Assembly (NCBI GenBank): GCA_033807695.1
Contig: CM066306.1
Location: 434,001-498,000, forward strand
Origin: Daedaleopsis sinensis
Taxonomy: Eukaryota; Basidiomycota; Agaricomycetes; Polyporales; Polyporaceae
Direction: 5' to 3'
Length of the DNA: 64,000 nucleotides
In this document: one piece after another, positions 41,315-52,800 of the stretch
How positions within the stretch are numbered: the stretch's first letter is position 1
How the letters are laid out: each line of letters starts with the position of its first letter
Program-made: the position numbers and the translations under genes
The notes under the pieces: model-generated
Databases searched by the model: none
What the model saw: the letters and a program-made list of their open reading frames with translations, nothing else
What the model was told of the DNA's origin: nothing

Positions 41315-42778
41315 CTAGCTCCACCATATGCCGTGGTTGACGTGGTCAGCGTGCGTGCGAAGTGGACAGTTGAGATCGCCACACGCCGACCAGTGTTCGA
41401 GGCGGAACGGTGCTATGGACCATCGCACCACCCGGCCGTCCAGAACGAATGGCACCCCATAAAAAAAGGTTTGGGGTGGCGCGTTGAATGGACCACCCAC
41501 CCATACCTCCGGGCCCCCTGCCATTACCTGGCTGCCCGCCCAGTACATTTCAGTCGCCTGCAACGGTATAGAGTATTGTACCATGACGGTGGTCTCCGCG
41601 GCTGGAGCTGAGGGTGATGCCCAATCCGCGCCCCTCTCGGACACCTGGGGATAGGTCAGTGGGGCTGTCAGTGGGGTTGATGTGTTGCTGACCTGTGGAC
41701 CGCTCATGCCCTCGCCACTGTCAGCGGGCCCCCCACTATTCGACGCAACGCTCATCTGCCACATTCGTGAGTGTGTGTACTGCTGATCCGATATGAACTG
41801 TGCTCACATATCTAGGACTCTTGGTCGGCCGCGCAGAATGGCGTTGCCGATGCTCTACACGTGGAGTCGAAGCCGTTAGGACCAAAGCCAGGGCACATCG
41901 ACCCCAGACTACTCACTGCGTCGAGCACGTTGTTCCTCTTGACCACTGGCACATTCAACATTGGCTGTAGGCACTGATGAGGGACGAGGGTGCACATTCT
42001 ACAAATCCCACACTCACGTCGAGACTTCTTGCCCCCGTGGTGATTCCGCTCAGTCCCGCGCTTCTTCGACGGCCCTGCGACATCACTGGCTGTCCTCGCC
42101 TCCCTGCCCATCTTGGTCCCATCAGCAGGGTGTGCTGGCATGACGTCGTCGCCTGGGGGCGGAAGTGCGCGGGGTTCGAGCTCGTCTTTGACACGTCCCC
42201 GGCTTTCACCGCGAAAAGGATGCGGCCGATCCGCGTGAATTCGACTCGTGTTGACCCCCAATGGCCTTTCGTATGGTTCATCCTTGATGTTGACTGGCAG
42301 TGCACAAAATCACTTGGTTCAATCTCTGCTGGCTGGCGATAACAGTCACCGTCATACCTTGACTCTCCTTGGGTTCGACATCGCTCTGACGACTGGCTGC
42401 TACCGTATCCCGTGGGCTTGCGGGGTTCGAACACATGACGGGATCAGGACTTGGGCTAAGGGATCGGGGGGGGATGAGATGTACTCGAACAGCGGGGCAA
42501 CGGGGAGGGGGGATGCGAACCGTACGTCGTCGGTCTGGTCCTCGTCGCCGAGGGCCAGAGCTTGTGAGCCCGGGTGGGCGCTTGGATTTATCGTGATGGG
42601 CTGATTCATGCCCCTGTGTCGTCGGCGACTCCTCCCATGTGACATGCTTCATACACATCACACCACTATCACACCACTCGGGCCTTGGTGAATGTTTCAT
42701 CTGGTCTGAACTCGCTGGCCGGAGGTTTCCCCCACCCATCCCCATGGAACATTGTCCACCCTCGCCAGCTTCCCTCAC
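41315..42778 (-). CDS. Hypothetical multi-exon protein
   Basis: Seen on the minus strand: a frame at about 42778-42370 ends PKESQ and can be joined across gtatga...tgccag to VNIKDEPYERPLGVNTSRI, which runs to a Cys-rich segment (CGICRMCTLVPHQCLQP) and stops at 41812. A further frame (41764-41315) contains GVPFVLDGRVVRWSIAPFRL and may be a last exon or a separate gene; the stop at 41812 breaks a simple join. The N-terminal part is Pro/Ser/Arg-rich and has competing frames. I do not recognise the family. The repeated charged and Pro-rich sequence suggests a nuclear protein, but that is a guess. Confidence 0.4.
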
Positions 42779-43171
42779 TATACGAACGGGTGTGTATTAC
42801 ACTCGCGATGCCCGCCAGCGTCGACTTTGCGAGTGCAATACACGTATGATTTCAGATGGGCAATGTCCCTTGCAGCCTGGCCACCGTCAGCTGCGGCCGC
42901 GCCACATGCACCCCAAGTCCTAGTACGATCTTCGAGGCCCCTCCTATCAGCTCGCGTTCCCGAAAGAGCGGGTCTTCATGTCTGCCGAAATACCGGCGCA
43001 CGCATCCCATGTTAAGTGGGTAGAATAGTTGAAATTCAACGAGGAAATTTGATACATCGCACGGGCCGGCTCTGGTTCTGTTTGCACCTGTAGGTTAAAC
43101 GTAATAGGTACGACACTTGCACTTCATTGTACTCCTAGACTCCCTGGTCTAACACATCTCTGCGGGCAGCA

Positions 43172-44353
43172 ATGTCCTCCTCCAACCTCCGGCCCCCACC
43201 AGAAGTCCTCGCTCGAGGTCCGCTTCCGTACCTCGACGATGTGCTCACCGTTGCCGTGTTGCTCGACACTGTCAATCTTCCTTCCACCGACCCTCCATTC
43301 ACGGGCACGACACCGAAGATGTTCCCACTCACCGACACTTTGCCCTCCATGGATCTCGATGATCTCCGCCAACGCTGCATCCCGGACCTCGACACGCTGT
43401 CAATAACAATGGTCCAAGTCCTCGAGGCTCGTAATCGAGTGGTGCGTGCTGTTCTCGACGACCGCCCTGGCAGGCCCCCGGCTGCGATTCCCGTCTGGAT
43501 GCTGGTCTATTGGATGCGTATGCGCACCGCGGTTCATGCGCGCGAGATGTGGACAACGTGTCGCGCGGACATGCTTCGGCTGCTCGCGGCTGAGGGCGAA
43601 CAGCCTAGTTCAGATCGCGATGTGCTCATCGTCGCTCTTGCATCCCTTGCGCGCCTGCGGTGGAATATCTCCCTGTCCGACTCGCCCAAGTTCCACAGTC
43701 GCGACATGGTCACTCTCCTCCTGCACGAACCTCTCAGCCCCCAACACATCTCCATGCTGCTACACGTGTTTAGACGCGAGCTTCAAAACACGTACCCCCA
43801 GGCCTCGGCCGACACTGCGATCCACGGCATCCCCTTCCAAAATCTCCTCCGGGAGGTTCTCAACTCTCCTCCAGGTCGCGCCGACGAGCGCAAGGTCACA
43901 CTCGCGACCGGCCTCTCTTTCCCCTTGCGAGGAGACCCTCCGCGCGTCAAGACTGCGTACATCCCGTGGTTGACCGGCCGATCGTGGGGGTTGTATGCCC
44001 TCGAGTCGAGCGGGCGGACGATTCGTTATGGGTCCATGACACGCACAGCAGGGCCTGCTCCTGATTTTTCTCTCGTCCAGCGTTGGCTTCGCATGTGCGA
44101 CCTTGGAGAGTGGACTTTTGGGCAAGCTCTACGCTTTGGAGGGCCTGATGACGGCGTGAGCGGCGGGTTCGCCATGGTGAACGCTCTCCGCCACGAGGTA
44201 CTGGGGGAGCCGCTGTGGACTCCCGCCCTTCGGGAGATCATTCGCGTTCGTGAATATGTCGCTATCTGCCGCTATCTGGTGCGTTACTGTTACTGCGAAC
44301 GATGTGAATGTCTGCGTGCTAATAACCGTCCTGAACAGAACATTATCGACTGA
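43172..44353 (+). CDS. Ulp1-like (C48) protein lacking catalytic His and Cys
   Basis: Seen: 393 codons; the last 54 bases before the stop may be an intron (gtgcgt...gaacag) leaving NIID as C-terminus. The C-terminal third has the Ulp1 layout: AYIPWLTGRSWGLYALESSG in place of the usual HW strand, then TIRYGSM (the D of DS also changed), then PDDGVSGGFAMVNALRH in place of QxDGxSCGxF. The catalytic His is Ser and the Cys is Gly, so no peptidase activity is expected. The N-terminal two thirds is helical and unrecognised. Known: Ulp1 peptidases cleave SUMO or similar tags, and also travel with some MULE transposons. Inference: a pseudo-peptidase, perhaps a domesticated or decayed relative of the Ulp1 modules at 53-56 kb. 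Confidence 0.6.
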   Translation: MSSSNLRPPPEVLARGPLPYLDDVLTVAVLLDTVNLPSTDPPFTGTTPKMFPLTDTLPSMDLDDLRQRCIPDLDTLSITMVQVLEARNRVVRAVLDDRPGRPPAAIPVWMLVYWMRMRTAVHAREMWTTCRADMLRLLAAEGEQPSSDRDVLIVALASLARLRWNISLSDSPKFHSRDMVTLLLHEPLSPQHISMLLHVFRRELQNTYPQASADTAIHGIPFQNLLREVLNSPPGRADERKVTLATGLSFPLRGDPPRVKTAYIPWLTGRSWGLYALESSGRTIRYGSMTRTAGPAPDFSLVQRWLRMCDLGEWTFGQALRFGGPDDGVSGGFAMVNALRHEVLGEPLWTPALREIIRVREYVAICRYLVRYCYCERCECLRANNRPEQNIID

Positions 44354-45232
44354 ATTGGTCGGGCGCGGTGGGGATGTTGGGTTGCCCATCTTACAGGGCC
44401 ACCGACGTCGACAGTGTCCACTCCCTTTCCCGCTCCGTGGCTAATAGTACGTAGTATCGCATGTTGGCCTGTGCTGATAAGAGTTTTCTCTTCCGTACTG
44501 TTGTGTTGCGTTGATTCATTTGGTCTATGTAAAACACTGGACGTTCGAGGACATGGCCCACATTGCGAAGCGTGTGGTTACATCATTCATGTTTGTCGTG
44601 TTCGCCCCAGAGTATTGGTATGCGTAACTGAGATCCGATCACCCGCCCAGGCACATCAGAGTTCTGCACCACATGGGTAAGTGAGTCACATCCCATAAAG
44701 CCGGATAGTGGCTGATACTGGTGACCCATCCGCGCGCACGTGGCTCTATCTCCTTCTTGTACATCCTGAATCATTCGATACAAAGGATTCAGGAAGTATT
44801 TTCGGTACAAATGTAAGGAGGTAACCCACATGCTCGCGTAGCAAGCTTGCGAAAGGTCATAGCCAGCTGATGTCTGTGTGTTTGTCGCTGGGTCACAGTT
44901 AGACACTGCCAGACATGATTCAAAGACACGGGAGTGGCCGTGCCATGACCCGCGGCCAAATCTTATCTCGATCAGTATCGAGGCAGTGTCCAGACCTTGC
45001 CACTGATCGAGATAAGAATTTTACTTTCAACCTAGATGCTCTTTGGGTTAATCCCGCGGCACGGCGACAGAATAACGCCGGACCGTCCGAGAGATATCCG
45101 CAAGGCGCAACGAGTATCGCGCACGGACCCCTACACTTCCGGTGTGGCCAACGAACCGTCTGACCGCTGTCGTGGCCTCCTGGAGAGTTCGGGGGCTCGG
45201 CGATCTGTCCGCCGCTGTACCAGTATGCAATA
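44354..45232. other. Intergenic with a perfect 15-bp inverted repeat
   Basis: No gene supported. The inverted repeat at 44962-45016 is listed separately. Confidence 0.5.
44962..45016. repeat. Perfect inverted repeat, 15-bp arms
   Basis: CTTATCTCGATCAGT (44962-44976) and ACTGATCGAGATAAG (45002-45016) are exact reverse complements around a 25-base loop. The flanks (AAAT left, AATTTT right) can extend the pairing imperfectly. It could be a solo terminal-repeat remnant or an RNA hairpin; no transcript evidence. Confidence 0.85.
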
Positions 45233-46623
45233 TCATTCCAAGGAGATGCGCGTACATGGTCGGCGAGCACATATTTTAACCGCGTACAGTAGATCGTCAT
45301 GTAGTATTAGTGTTGGGGTCGGCGTGGGCGTTCGTAGGTTCAGTCCACCCCCAATCGAGCGCACGTGTATGTCTTGCCAGCGAGGATCCGCTGGGCAACA
45401 TACTCCAGTTGATCCACTACGCATTTGCCTGATGTCAGCGAGTAGGACGGCGATGTTAGGTGTGGGACGTACCGTACGCTGGCTGCCCAGCATATGATCC
45501 CCCACGAACGCGGGCTCCAGGTAGAACACCACCCCGGATACGAAAACCCCTCTAATGCTATACTTCACCCACTCCTCCTCGGGGCCGTGGTGGTCGTGGG
45601 GACCTATGCACTCCCCGGACGGACCAGCGAAGATCCACAAGTACAGCCGCGCCGGACGCACAGCACAGTTTTCGTCAACGAGGTAGTCAAGGCAGTTCTC
45701 CGTCGGTGATAAGACCACGGTGAGGCTGTACATGTCGCCGAAGAACCTCGTCATGCACTCGCACATCCCGAAGTGTCCGAGGCACCAATGGACGTCATAT
45801 CCATTGGTGTTGGCGATACGGGTGGAGAAGGGCGGCACGATGACCATGCCGTAGTCGATGGAGAATACGAAGCCGGCACAACATACAAGGCGCATGTTGC
45901 GCCTCATATCGTAGCCTGCGGATTGCCAGGTGCCACTCCAGCGGTCGTGCCGAATGACACCTCGTCGACGGAGAGTTAGAGCTGGATAAGCACACGACAT
46001 GATGTCGCGGTTGAAGAAGCACATGAGGGCAGTGTTATTCAAGGGGAAGAGACCGACGAGGGAGCAACGTGTGGCGGTTTCGACGAGGCGGAGATACCGA
46101 CGCCTGGGGTAGGAGGGGTCGACGATGAGATATAGATGAATTCTTCTCTCCGGCGGTGTGTCCCCAATGGTGTCCTGGTCCTCTGAGATAGGGCACAACA
46201 GGTAGAAGCGTCGCAGCAATGTTTGCAAAGGCCGCAAAAAGTGTTCGGGGACGCACACTTCCAGGTCTTGGCCGAGCACGGCCTCGTCTCGCACGAACAC
46301 GGCGAGGGCCGCATCAGCGGAGACCACAGCGCGGCAATGGGTGATGGCGTCGAGGAAGATGCGAGGTCTGGGGACGTATCGTTCAATGACGCGTTCTTGT
46401 TCTTTCTTGAGGATATCCTCCACCCAGGCGCGAGTTTGGCGGCATACGCGACGCCATCGCAGAAGGGCGAGCATGTCCATACATTCGAGGATGAGTAATT
46501 GGATTTCCAACGGTAGTCTGTGAAACCCCGTCTGACTATCGTCTCCAAGTCTGCAGCATTATGGGAGACGTACTGAGTTAACTGCATGGGCTGCCACTGA
46601 GCTATGTTTCCAACGTTCTGCAT
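45233..46623 (-). CDS. F-box-like protein of the same family (member 3)
   Basis: Seen: exon 1 (46623-46574, starting MQNVGNIAQWQPMQLTQ) joins across a 56-bp intron (gtacgt...ttcacag) to exon 2 from 46517, restoring a standard F-box start, LPLEIQLLILECMDMLALLR. A shorter start at 46587 is possible. Then SADAALAVFVRDEAV, LGQDLEVCVPEHFLRPL, ALMCFFNRDIMSCAYPALTL and CMTRFFGDMYSLTV align with members 1 and 2. About 440 residues, the longest of the three. The C-terminal segment after PTPNIAVLLADIR may include intron sequence. Probable role: an SCF-type adaptor with an unusual, possibly nucleotidyltransferase-derived, second domain; this is inferred from sequence pattern only. Confidence 0.7.
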
Positions 46624-47111
46624 GTTTCCACGTGAGATTGGGCAATGGAACCGACCAGCGAGAGAGGGGTGGGTGATTGATATCAAGAGGTCAAAAGCCA
46701 GAGACGGCGTGACGGCGGCCGCGAGGGCTGGCTCATTGGCGCCCATCGTCTCGAACTTGAATTATATGCCACCCAGTTCATTACAGACCACGACGAATCG
46801 TCAGACAATCCGTCGTGGTCCTCGATTCATCCTGCGGATTAGCGATCGCAGAAAATATGACAGAGACTCACCGAGGCGATGCATACTGCTGCTGCATAGT
46901 GTAAGGTCCTGCCAGACTGTGGGCTTCTGTACCCCGCCCAATGCGGCCAGGACCATCTGGCATCGTGCCGAGTGGCATCGGAAGATGACGTCCGAGAGGA
47001 CCAAGTCAACGTTCGAAGTTATAGAGCGCAGTGGCGGGGTACGCGAAAATGAGGGTGTCTGTGCGCGAGTGTGTGTATGTAGGAGTATGTGAAGGAGATA
47101 TAGTACTTGGG
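46624..47111. other. Intergenic, no supported gene
   Basis: Separates two minus-strand F-box genes; only short frames with no signature. Confidence 0.5.
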
Positions 47112-48665
47112 TCAGCACTCAGCTAACGTGCACGAAAGAGTGTATCTACGAAGCCAAAGGAGGGACGAAGGGTGATTGATATCCAATATGAAGGAGAACC
47201 GCGGGTCGTCAGTGACCACAACGACGTGGATTGGAGGCAACCCAGCTTGGTGCCGCAGGCTAATGTACTCCTGTATGCAGACGACAGAGAGACCGGCAAC
47301 GGTCAAAGTAGACAGCTTCGGGAGAATCGCGTCCTCGATCCCGGCGAGCAACCATTCCCAAAATTCTATCTGCAAGAACCGGAAGTCCATCTGAACGCTA
47401 GTGAGACCTCGAAAGGGCAGAAAGAAGTTGTGCTCTAGCAGGGGGGGAAGAATAGGTAGGCGTAGTCCGAATCGTCGCAGCGTTAAGGCCCGCACTGACG
47501 AAGGCTCAAAGTGCAAAATGTCCGAGGCTAGTGCAACATGCAACTCTGTAAGATCAGGGTTCCCTTGTGGGATATCGCTGTAAGGTAAGTCGTACCGTAG
47601 GTCTCGCAGGGAAGGCATATCTACCCGCTGCATAAGCAGGCTGACCAGGTCGGTCTGCATGTCCGACACACATAAAGTGGTCAAGGACACGAGCGCGCAG
47701 CCCCTGGGGGGCATCGGGTCGTCAAGGGACTCCCATCCGTTATGTATGCGGATGAAAGAGCCAGCGAGACGCAGTGTCTGCAAGGACGTGCATTCTGCCA
47801 ATCCGGAGACGAAGGCCTTGATGGTGACGGGGTCGTACACATATTCGAGTGTCAAGGAGAGGATCGACGGCCCAAAAACCGTGCGCATCACGGTCCAATC
47901 GGCTCGGCAACCGCGCAGAGTCAAGGTCGAAACACTTCGCATGGCGGCTGCCGTAGGGTCGAGTCGACTGATGCAAGCCACCGGGGGAAATGTGTATAGC
48001 GTGTGGTATGTCGTAGGATGAATGTTTGCGCCGCAGTTGATGACGAGGAATGACGACAGCGACAGCGGGTAAACGTGGCGGTCAAGGGATTCCAACATCG
48101 ACTGTATAACGGCCGTTTCTTGCGCGAAGAGGGTCAAGGATTCCCAGCGGGGAGCGACCTTCGCCAGCGTAGCGAACGCTCTTTGAATCAGGTCGCACTG
48201 AGCAGGAACGCCGATATCCAAGGGCCGCGTGATTCCCCACCCGGGGGATGGCTGGGCCAAGAAGCCTCGGACGTGGATAGGCCTCTGCGCAGAGCGTAGG
48301 ATCACCGCGGGGAGCGCGTCGACGTTGAGTTGGGGGAAGATGTCCACATCCTGCCAGGTGCGGGAGCTCCCGTTGAGTACGGCCTGCCAGCGTTTCGATA
48401 CCAGGGTGATCCGACTGCGCACGACGGGGCTGATCACCTCGGGCCATGGAAATAGTGGATCCAGACAAGCTAGCGCTTTCGAGACGTCACTGGGGACAGC
48501 CGAAGGCTTTTGTGCGAAGCAGAAGATCTCTTCAAGCAGCTCGTTAGGAAGGTCATCAGGAGTGCGCTGGAATTTGACGTTGGACAGATGGTATATCCCT
48601 CGCCCCGTCGAAAAACGAGTCCTGTTGGTTTGACGACGTGCCGCAGTGCCGGTGTGCTTCTTCAT
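47112..48665 (-). CDS. F-box/LRR-type protein
   Basis: Seen: 517 codons, no intron required, start MKKHTGTAARRQ at 48665. An F-box lies at about residues 37-90 (DDLPNELLEEIFCFAQ, ITLVSKRWQAVLNGS, RTWQDVDIF). It is followed by degenerate leucine-rich units such as VSTLTLRGC, ILSLTLEYVY, LQTLRLAGSFI, LTTLCVSDM, VRALTLRRFGL and LSTLTVAGL. Known: this layout is very common in Agaricomycetes, where F-box proteins bind Skp1 and recruit substrates to a Cullin-RING ligase. It is not closely related to the three F-box-like paralogues upstream. The frame shows no disruption, and the substrate is unknown. Confidence 0.85.
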   Translation of the reverse strand: MKKHTGTAARRQTNRTRFSTGRGIYHLSNVKFQRTPDDLPNELLEEIFCFAQKPSAVPSDVSKALACLDPLFPWPEVISPVVRSRITLVSKRWQAVLNGSSRTWQDVDIFPQLNVDALPAVILRSAQRPIHVRGFLAQPSPGWGITRPLDIGVPAQCDLIQRAFATLAKVAPRWESLTLFAQETAVIQSMLESLDRHVYPLSLSSFLVINCGANIHPTTYHTLYTFPPVACISRLDPTAAAMRSVSTLTLRGCRADWTVMRTVFGPSILSLTLEYVYDPVTIKAFVSGLAECTSLQTLRLAGSFIRIHNGWESLDDPMPPRGCALVSLTTLCVSDMQTDLVSLLMQRVDMPSLRDLRYDLPYSDIPQGNPDLTELHVALASDILHFEPSSVRALTLRRFGLRLPILPPLLEHNFFLPFRGLTSVQMDFRFLQIEFWEWLLAGIEDAILPKLSTLTVAGLSVVCIQEYISLRHQAGLPPIHVVVVTDDPRFSFILDINHPSSLLWLRRYTLSCTLAEC

Positions 48666-49849
48666 CCTGCAGGACTCAACATGAGTGACGCAACTGGCGT
48701 GTGGACCGGGGGCTAACGATCGGTATGAAAACCTTACTTACCCCTCACCACAGGTGTTACCCTTTGGGTCGTTGTCCTGACGATTGCTTGACCGTGTGCG
48801 TGTATGTCCGGAGGCCTAGTAGGTGACGGTGCTGCGCGCCGGCGCCGCCGCGCCGCCGCGCAACTCCCGATATCCAGCGGTGCCGTGAAACAACCCGCCG
48901 TCTCCGGGGGTATAGTTCAGCTGAAGGACCTCGGACTCATGTCAAACGTTTATGCGATGTGGCAGTCCATGCACGGGTAACCCACATGCGGTCAGTATCT
49001 TGTTTGAGCCTAGTCTCAATGCAATCAGATATCCCGTATTAGTTGGCGACGCCTGAATCCATCGCGTCGTATGAGCGGATGACTCACGAATGTCAGAGGT
49101 GCAAGAGCTGCAGCGAGCTATTTCAACTGTCAAAGTATGCCAGCAACCGTGACGGTGTTAATAGCGATTTCATTTCGAGATAACGGAGTATTTTCGACCG
49201 GTATATGACGGCCTCAGTATACGAGAGGGCTGTAGTAGAACAGCGCTGTGAGCCTGCGAGGAACAACATGGGTGAAATGAATGTGCTGTCAGCGACCAGA
49301 AATGGAGTGAATGTGGCAACAGAAAATTACGTAATTGCTTTGCCACGTGGCGCACGGCGACTATACACATGAACCACTCCGGCTCTATGTTTAGACATCC
49401 GCCTCCTGGGCAAGAAGTTGTCCTGCAGAGGAAGTGAACCAGGGACGCGCTGATTTGTATCGTGCAGCTTGACGTTTGCTTCATGGCTTGTCTCATCGCC
49501 AAGTCCTCGAAACAAAGGATAGGTGGGTCAAAATGCTGCCTCTAGTATTTCATCAAAAAGTTCTGCTAGAGTGTTCGATAGTAGTCAGACAATGGCTAAA
49601 CATCTGACGCCCAGGGACGTTGCATGCACCACCCCATCGAGGAAGATTGGGTGAGATAACCGTGTCATCAGCGCGGGATCGTATTGTGGAACCGCGGGCT
49701 CGCCCAATGGTTTTGTGCAACCCCATTCTCCCCCTCCTCGTCCTCCTGCTCCTGCTCCTGCTTCTCCTGCCCTTTCTCCTCATAATCACCTCTATCTCTT
49801 GTTATTGGCACGGAACTCTGACAGCATACGACGAGCGCGCGCGCAACAT
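48666..49849. other. Intergenic upstream of the MULE gene
   Basis: No gene supported. I looked for a terminal inverted repeat matching the sequence right of 57180 and found none by eye. Confidence 0.45.
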
Positions 49850-52800
49850 GTCAGCCCCCGACCCAACAACGAAGAAGAGAGGGAGGCCACCGATCAAGTA
49901 CCGTGGTCGTGCCGCTGCCGCCCGGGCGCGAGCAGCTGCAGCGTCGACATCCGGTCGCGGTGATCAGCAATACGGTACCTATGTGGGCCCGAACCAAACT
50001 AGTTCAGACGGGCAGCACGACCCCGACGAACACGGCGGGGCACTCACCGCATTCGAGGACCTCCACCTACATTTGATCAACCGCCATCAGCAGCTCTCTC
50101 TTTTCGAAGATGACGAAGGTGCACGACATCATCCAGACTTCCTCGGCTACCCAAAACGAAATGCAACTTGGCGCTGCGTGGCCCGGATCCCGAGTCACGA
50201 AGTATACCAATGGTTTGATAAGCAGGTACACATGCCGCCCAACTCTTCCTCGAGGTGCCATATGTTGACCCTCCTGCTACCATAGCTCAACGACTACCTG
50301 TGCCACACATTTCGCGACGCGCGCGCTGTCAAGCTCACGTGGATTGGCCACCCAGGTGATTCCCCCGTCGACATCCGGGCTCGACCAGTAATAGTGCGAT
50401 GGAACGAACGTCAAGGGTTCACTCCCAACCGAGTCGAACGTGCCATCCACCTCAAAAAACCCGTGGTTCGATGGGTGTATCGCTGTGGGGGTATACACGA
50501 CGCTGTTTTCGGGGACGAGGAGGAAGCAGAAAGCAGTGACGAAGAGGACGACGGCGGTGCGGGTGGGGACAATGTCCAATTGGTGGAAGAAGATGCCGAA
50601 GACGATGTCATTGAAGGTCGCTCACGTTGGAAGAAATGTGGGACACAGGTTCAGCTCCGCGTGAGTTGTTGAGGACGTGACGTGAAGCACATGCTGATTA
50701 TGTCGAGGCAGCTGGAAATTACCGCCGACGACTTGTCGACGGTCGACATTTGGCAGCGGCATGAACACCCTGATTGCACGACCACTCAGATTAGACACCT
50801 GCAGCATTCCCGACACCTGCGCCTGCAGATAATGGAACGCCTGCGCGTAGCACACGCGAAGGTCTCCGTGGTGAAGAAAGGCGAGTCAGCTTGTACCTTG
50901 TAAGTGAGGAATAAAGTTGGAGCTTACCAACAACCTAGGACTACAATCAATGTTCAATACCATTCGTCAAGACCCCGAAGCCCGACATGCCCTCAGAACT
51001 GAGATTCCCGACCTCTATGTGCCTCCAGTACACCGTCGTCCTTCAGGGAAACAGATCGCGAACATGTTGAAGATGGTGCGGATGCGCGAACGACTCGATC
51101 GCAACCCTTTGTTTGCCGTCCAACTGGTAGTCGGTCGTGAACCGTACAGAGTCTACTGGTATGTGCACGCAATCCCTGGCCCGCCACTGCGACAACTGAC
51201 AGTGTTATTTAGCTATACCCCGCATGATTTCTCCCTTCCTGACGTGCTCTCAAATTTCAAAGTTGCGCTTACGGATGAATTCTCGCTGGACAGCCTACTC
51301 CTCAATGGCACCACACGGGGTGTTGCCCTGGATTCCAGCTGGCGCAACAAAAACGAGAACCGCGCCGCGATGACAGTGATGACAACTGTAAATGCATCAT
51401 GGCATGCCTACGTCGGTGAGAGCACTTGGGCGCGCTATTACAATGCGAACTGATGAACGGGGAGTAGTTACAGTGTTCCTATCCGCCAACATCCGGAGTT
51501 CGACTTTGAGTACGCTGATCCTAGCCACCAAAGTGAAGCTACGTGAGCGAGCCATCGCGATTGTGAACGGTGAGTAGAGCAGGTGTCCACACGGATTGAC
51601 CACTCTAACTATCTGCTGGCCAATTCTGGCAGGAGGAGCTGAGATCGAGGACCGCTCACGAGAGGAGGAAGGACAGATCCGGCGCGCGGCAACGGCTATG
51701 TACGACGGCGATGACTGCATCTCGCACTTCATGATCGACAAGTGCGTCGCGGAGATGCAAGCGATCCAAGAAGGTATGGAACATGCCTCGGCATATTCAT
51801 AGTGAACGTAGTGCTCAACGGTAATCACAGTGTACCCCGGGATCCGTGTTCGGCTATGCCAGTTCCATGTAGTCCAAGCCATCACGCGACTGGACAGCGA
51901 CCACCCGACTAGAGTCTTGCCCCGCGTTCGCATCCCCGTGGAGGTCAAGGCGCAGGTAATCTACCATTTTCGCATTTTGCAGAGGTGCCGAACTCGTGGA
52001 GACTGGCCGCACACCGTAGCGCAATTCTTCTACCAGATTCGGGAGGCCATTTTCGCATACACGCCCCACGCGAACGGATCCACCGTAGCTTTGAGCGAAG
52101 ATCTTGACCGGGAAAGACGCGATGCCCAGTTCAATTGGCTCAAAAGCTACTTTGAGGCCAATTGGTTCATCGAGCTGTGGATAGGCAAGCTGATCTGTGC
52201 ACATACATGACGGAATATAACCTGATCATATGATACTAGAATCGTTCACCGACATGGGACTACCCGATGATCAAACGAGGGACGGCACATGGAACACCAA
52301 CAATTTCCTCGAGCGTGCTTTTCAAACGTTCGACGCTGTCATGCTAGAACATCGCAAGAACAAACGGTGCGTCAGCTACCGGTCCAAGGACCGGCGACTC
52401 GCTCGCTTCATGACCATTCGGTGACGTTTGAACAGCATTGACCGTCTGATACTCATAATCCTGCACGAGTTCTTGCTGTACTTTCGCTATTGGGGCACAG
52501 ACGATCGCCCGATGCCGCCGTTTTTGCGCAAGTTGAACGAACTCGCATACAAGATCTGGGAAGACGATCTGATTGACATCAACCCTGATGGCACTTTCAG
52601 TCTCATAGACCCCAGGCACGTATGGTCAACTCACAGCGGACTCTCGCGCAGAGATGGCTGACACATAGTTCCAGCTTTGGGGTGAAAGGCGAGCGATTCA
52701 AGAACGTAACCCTGAAACCGCCGTCTTGCCGTTGCGGGGGATTTGTGCAAACCGGCAAAGCCTGCGCCCACATCAAGGCAGCGACGATTTTCCAACGCAG

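Noticed and set aside
48905..48990. tRNA-like start (GGGGTATAGTTCAGCTGA)
   Set aside because: No anticodon arm, T-arm or acceptor pairing could be completed downstream.
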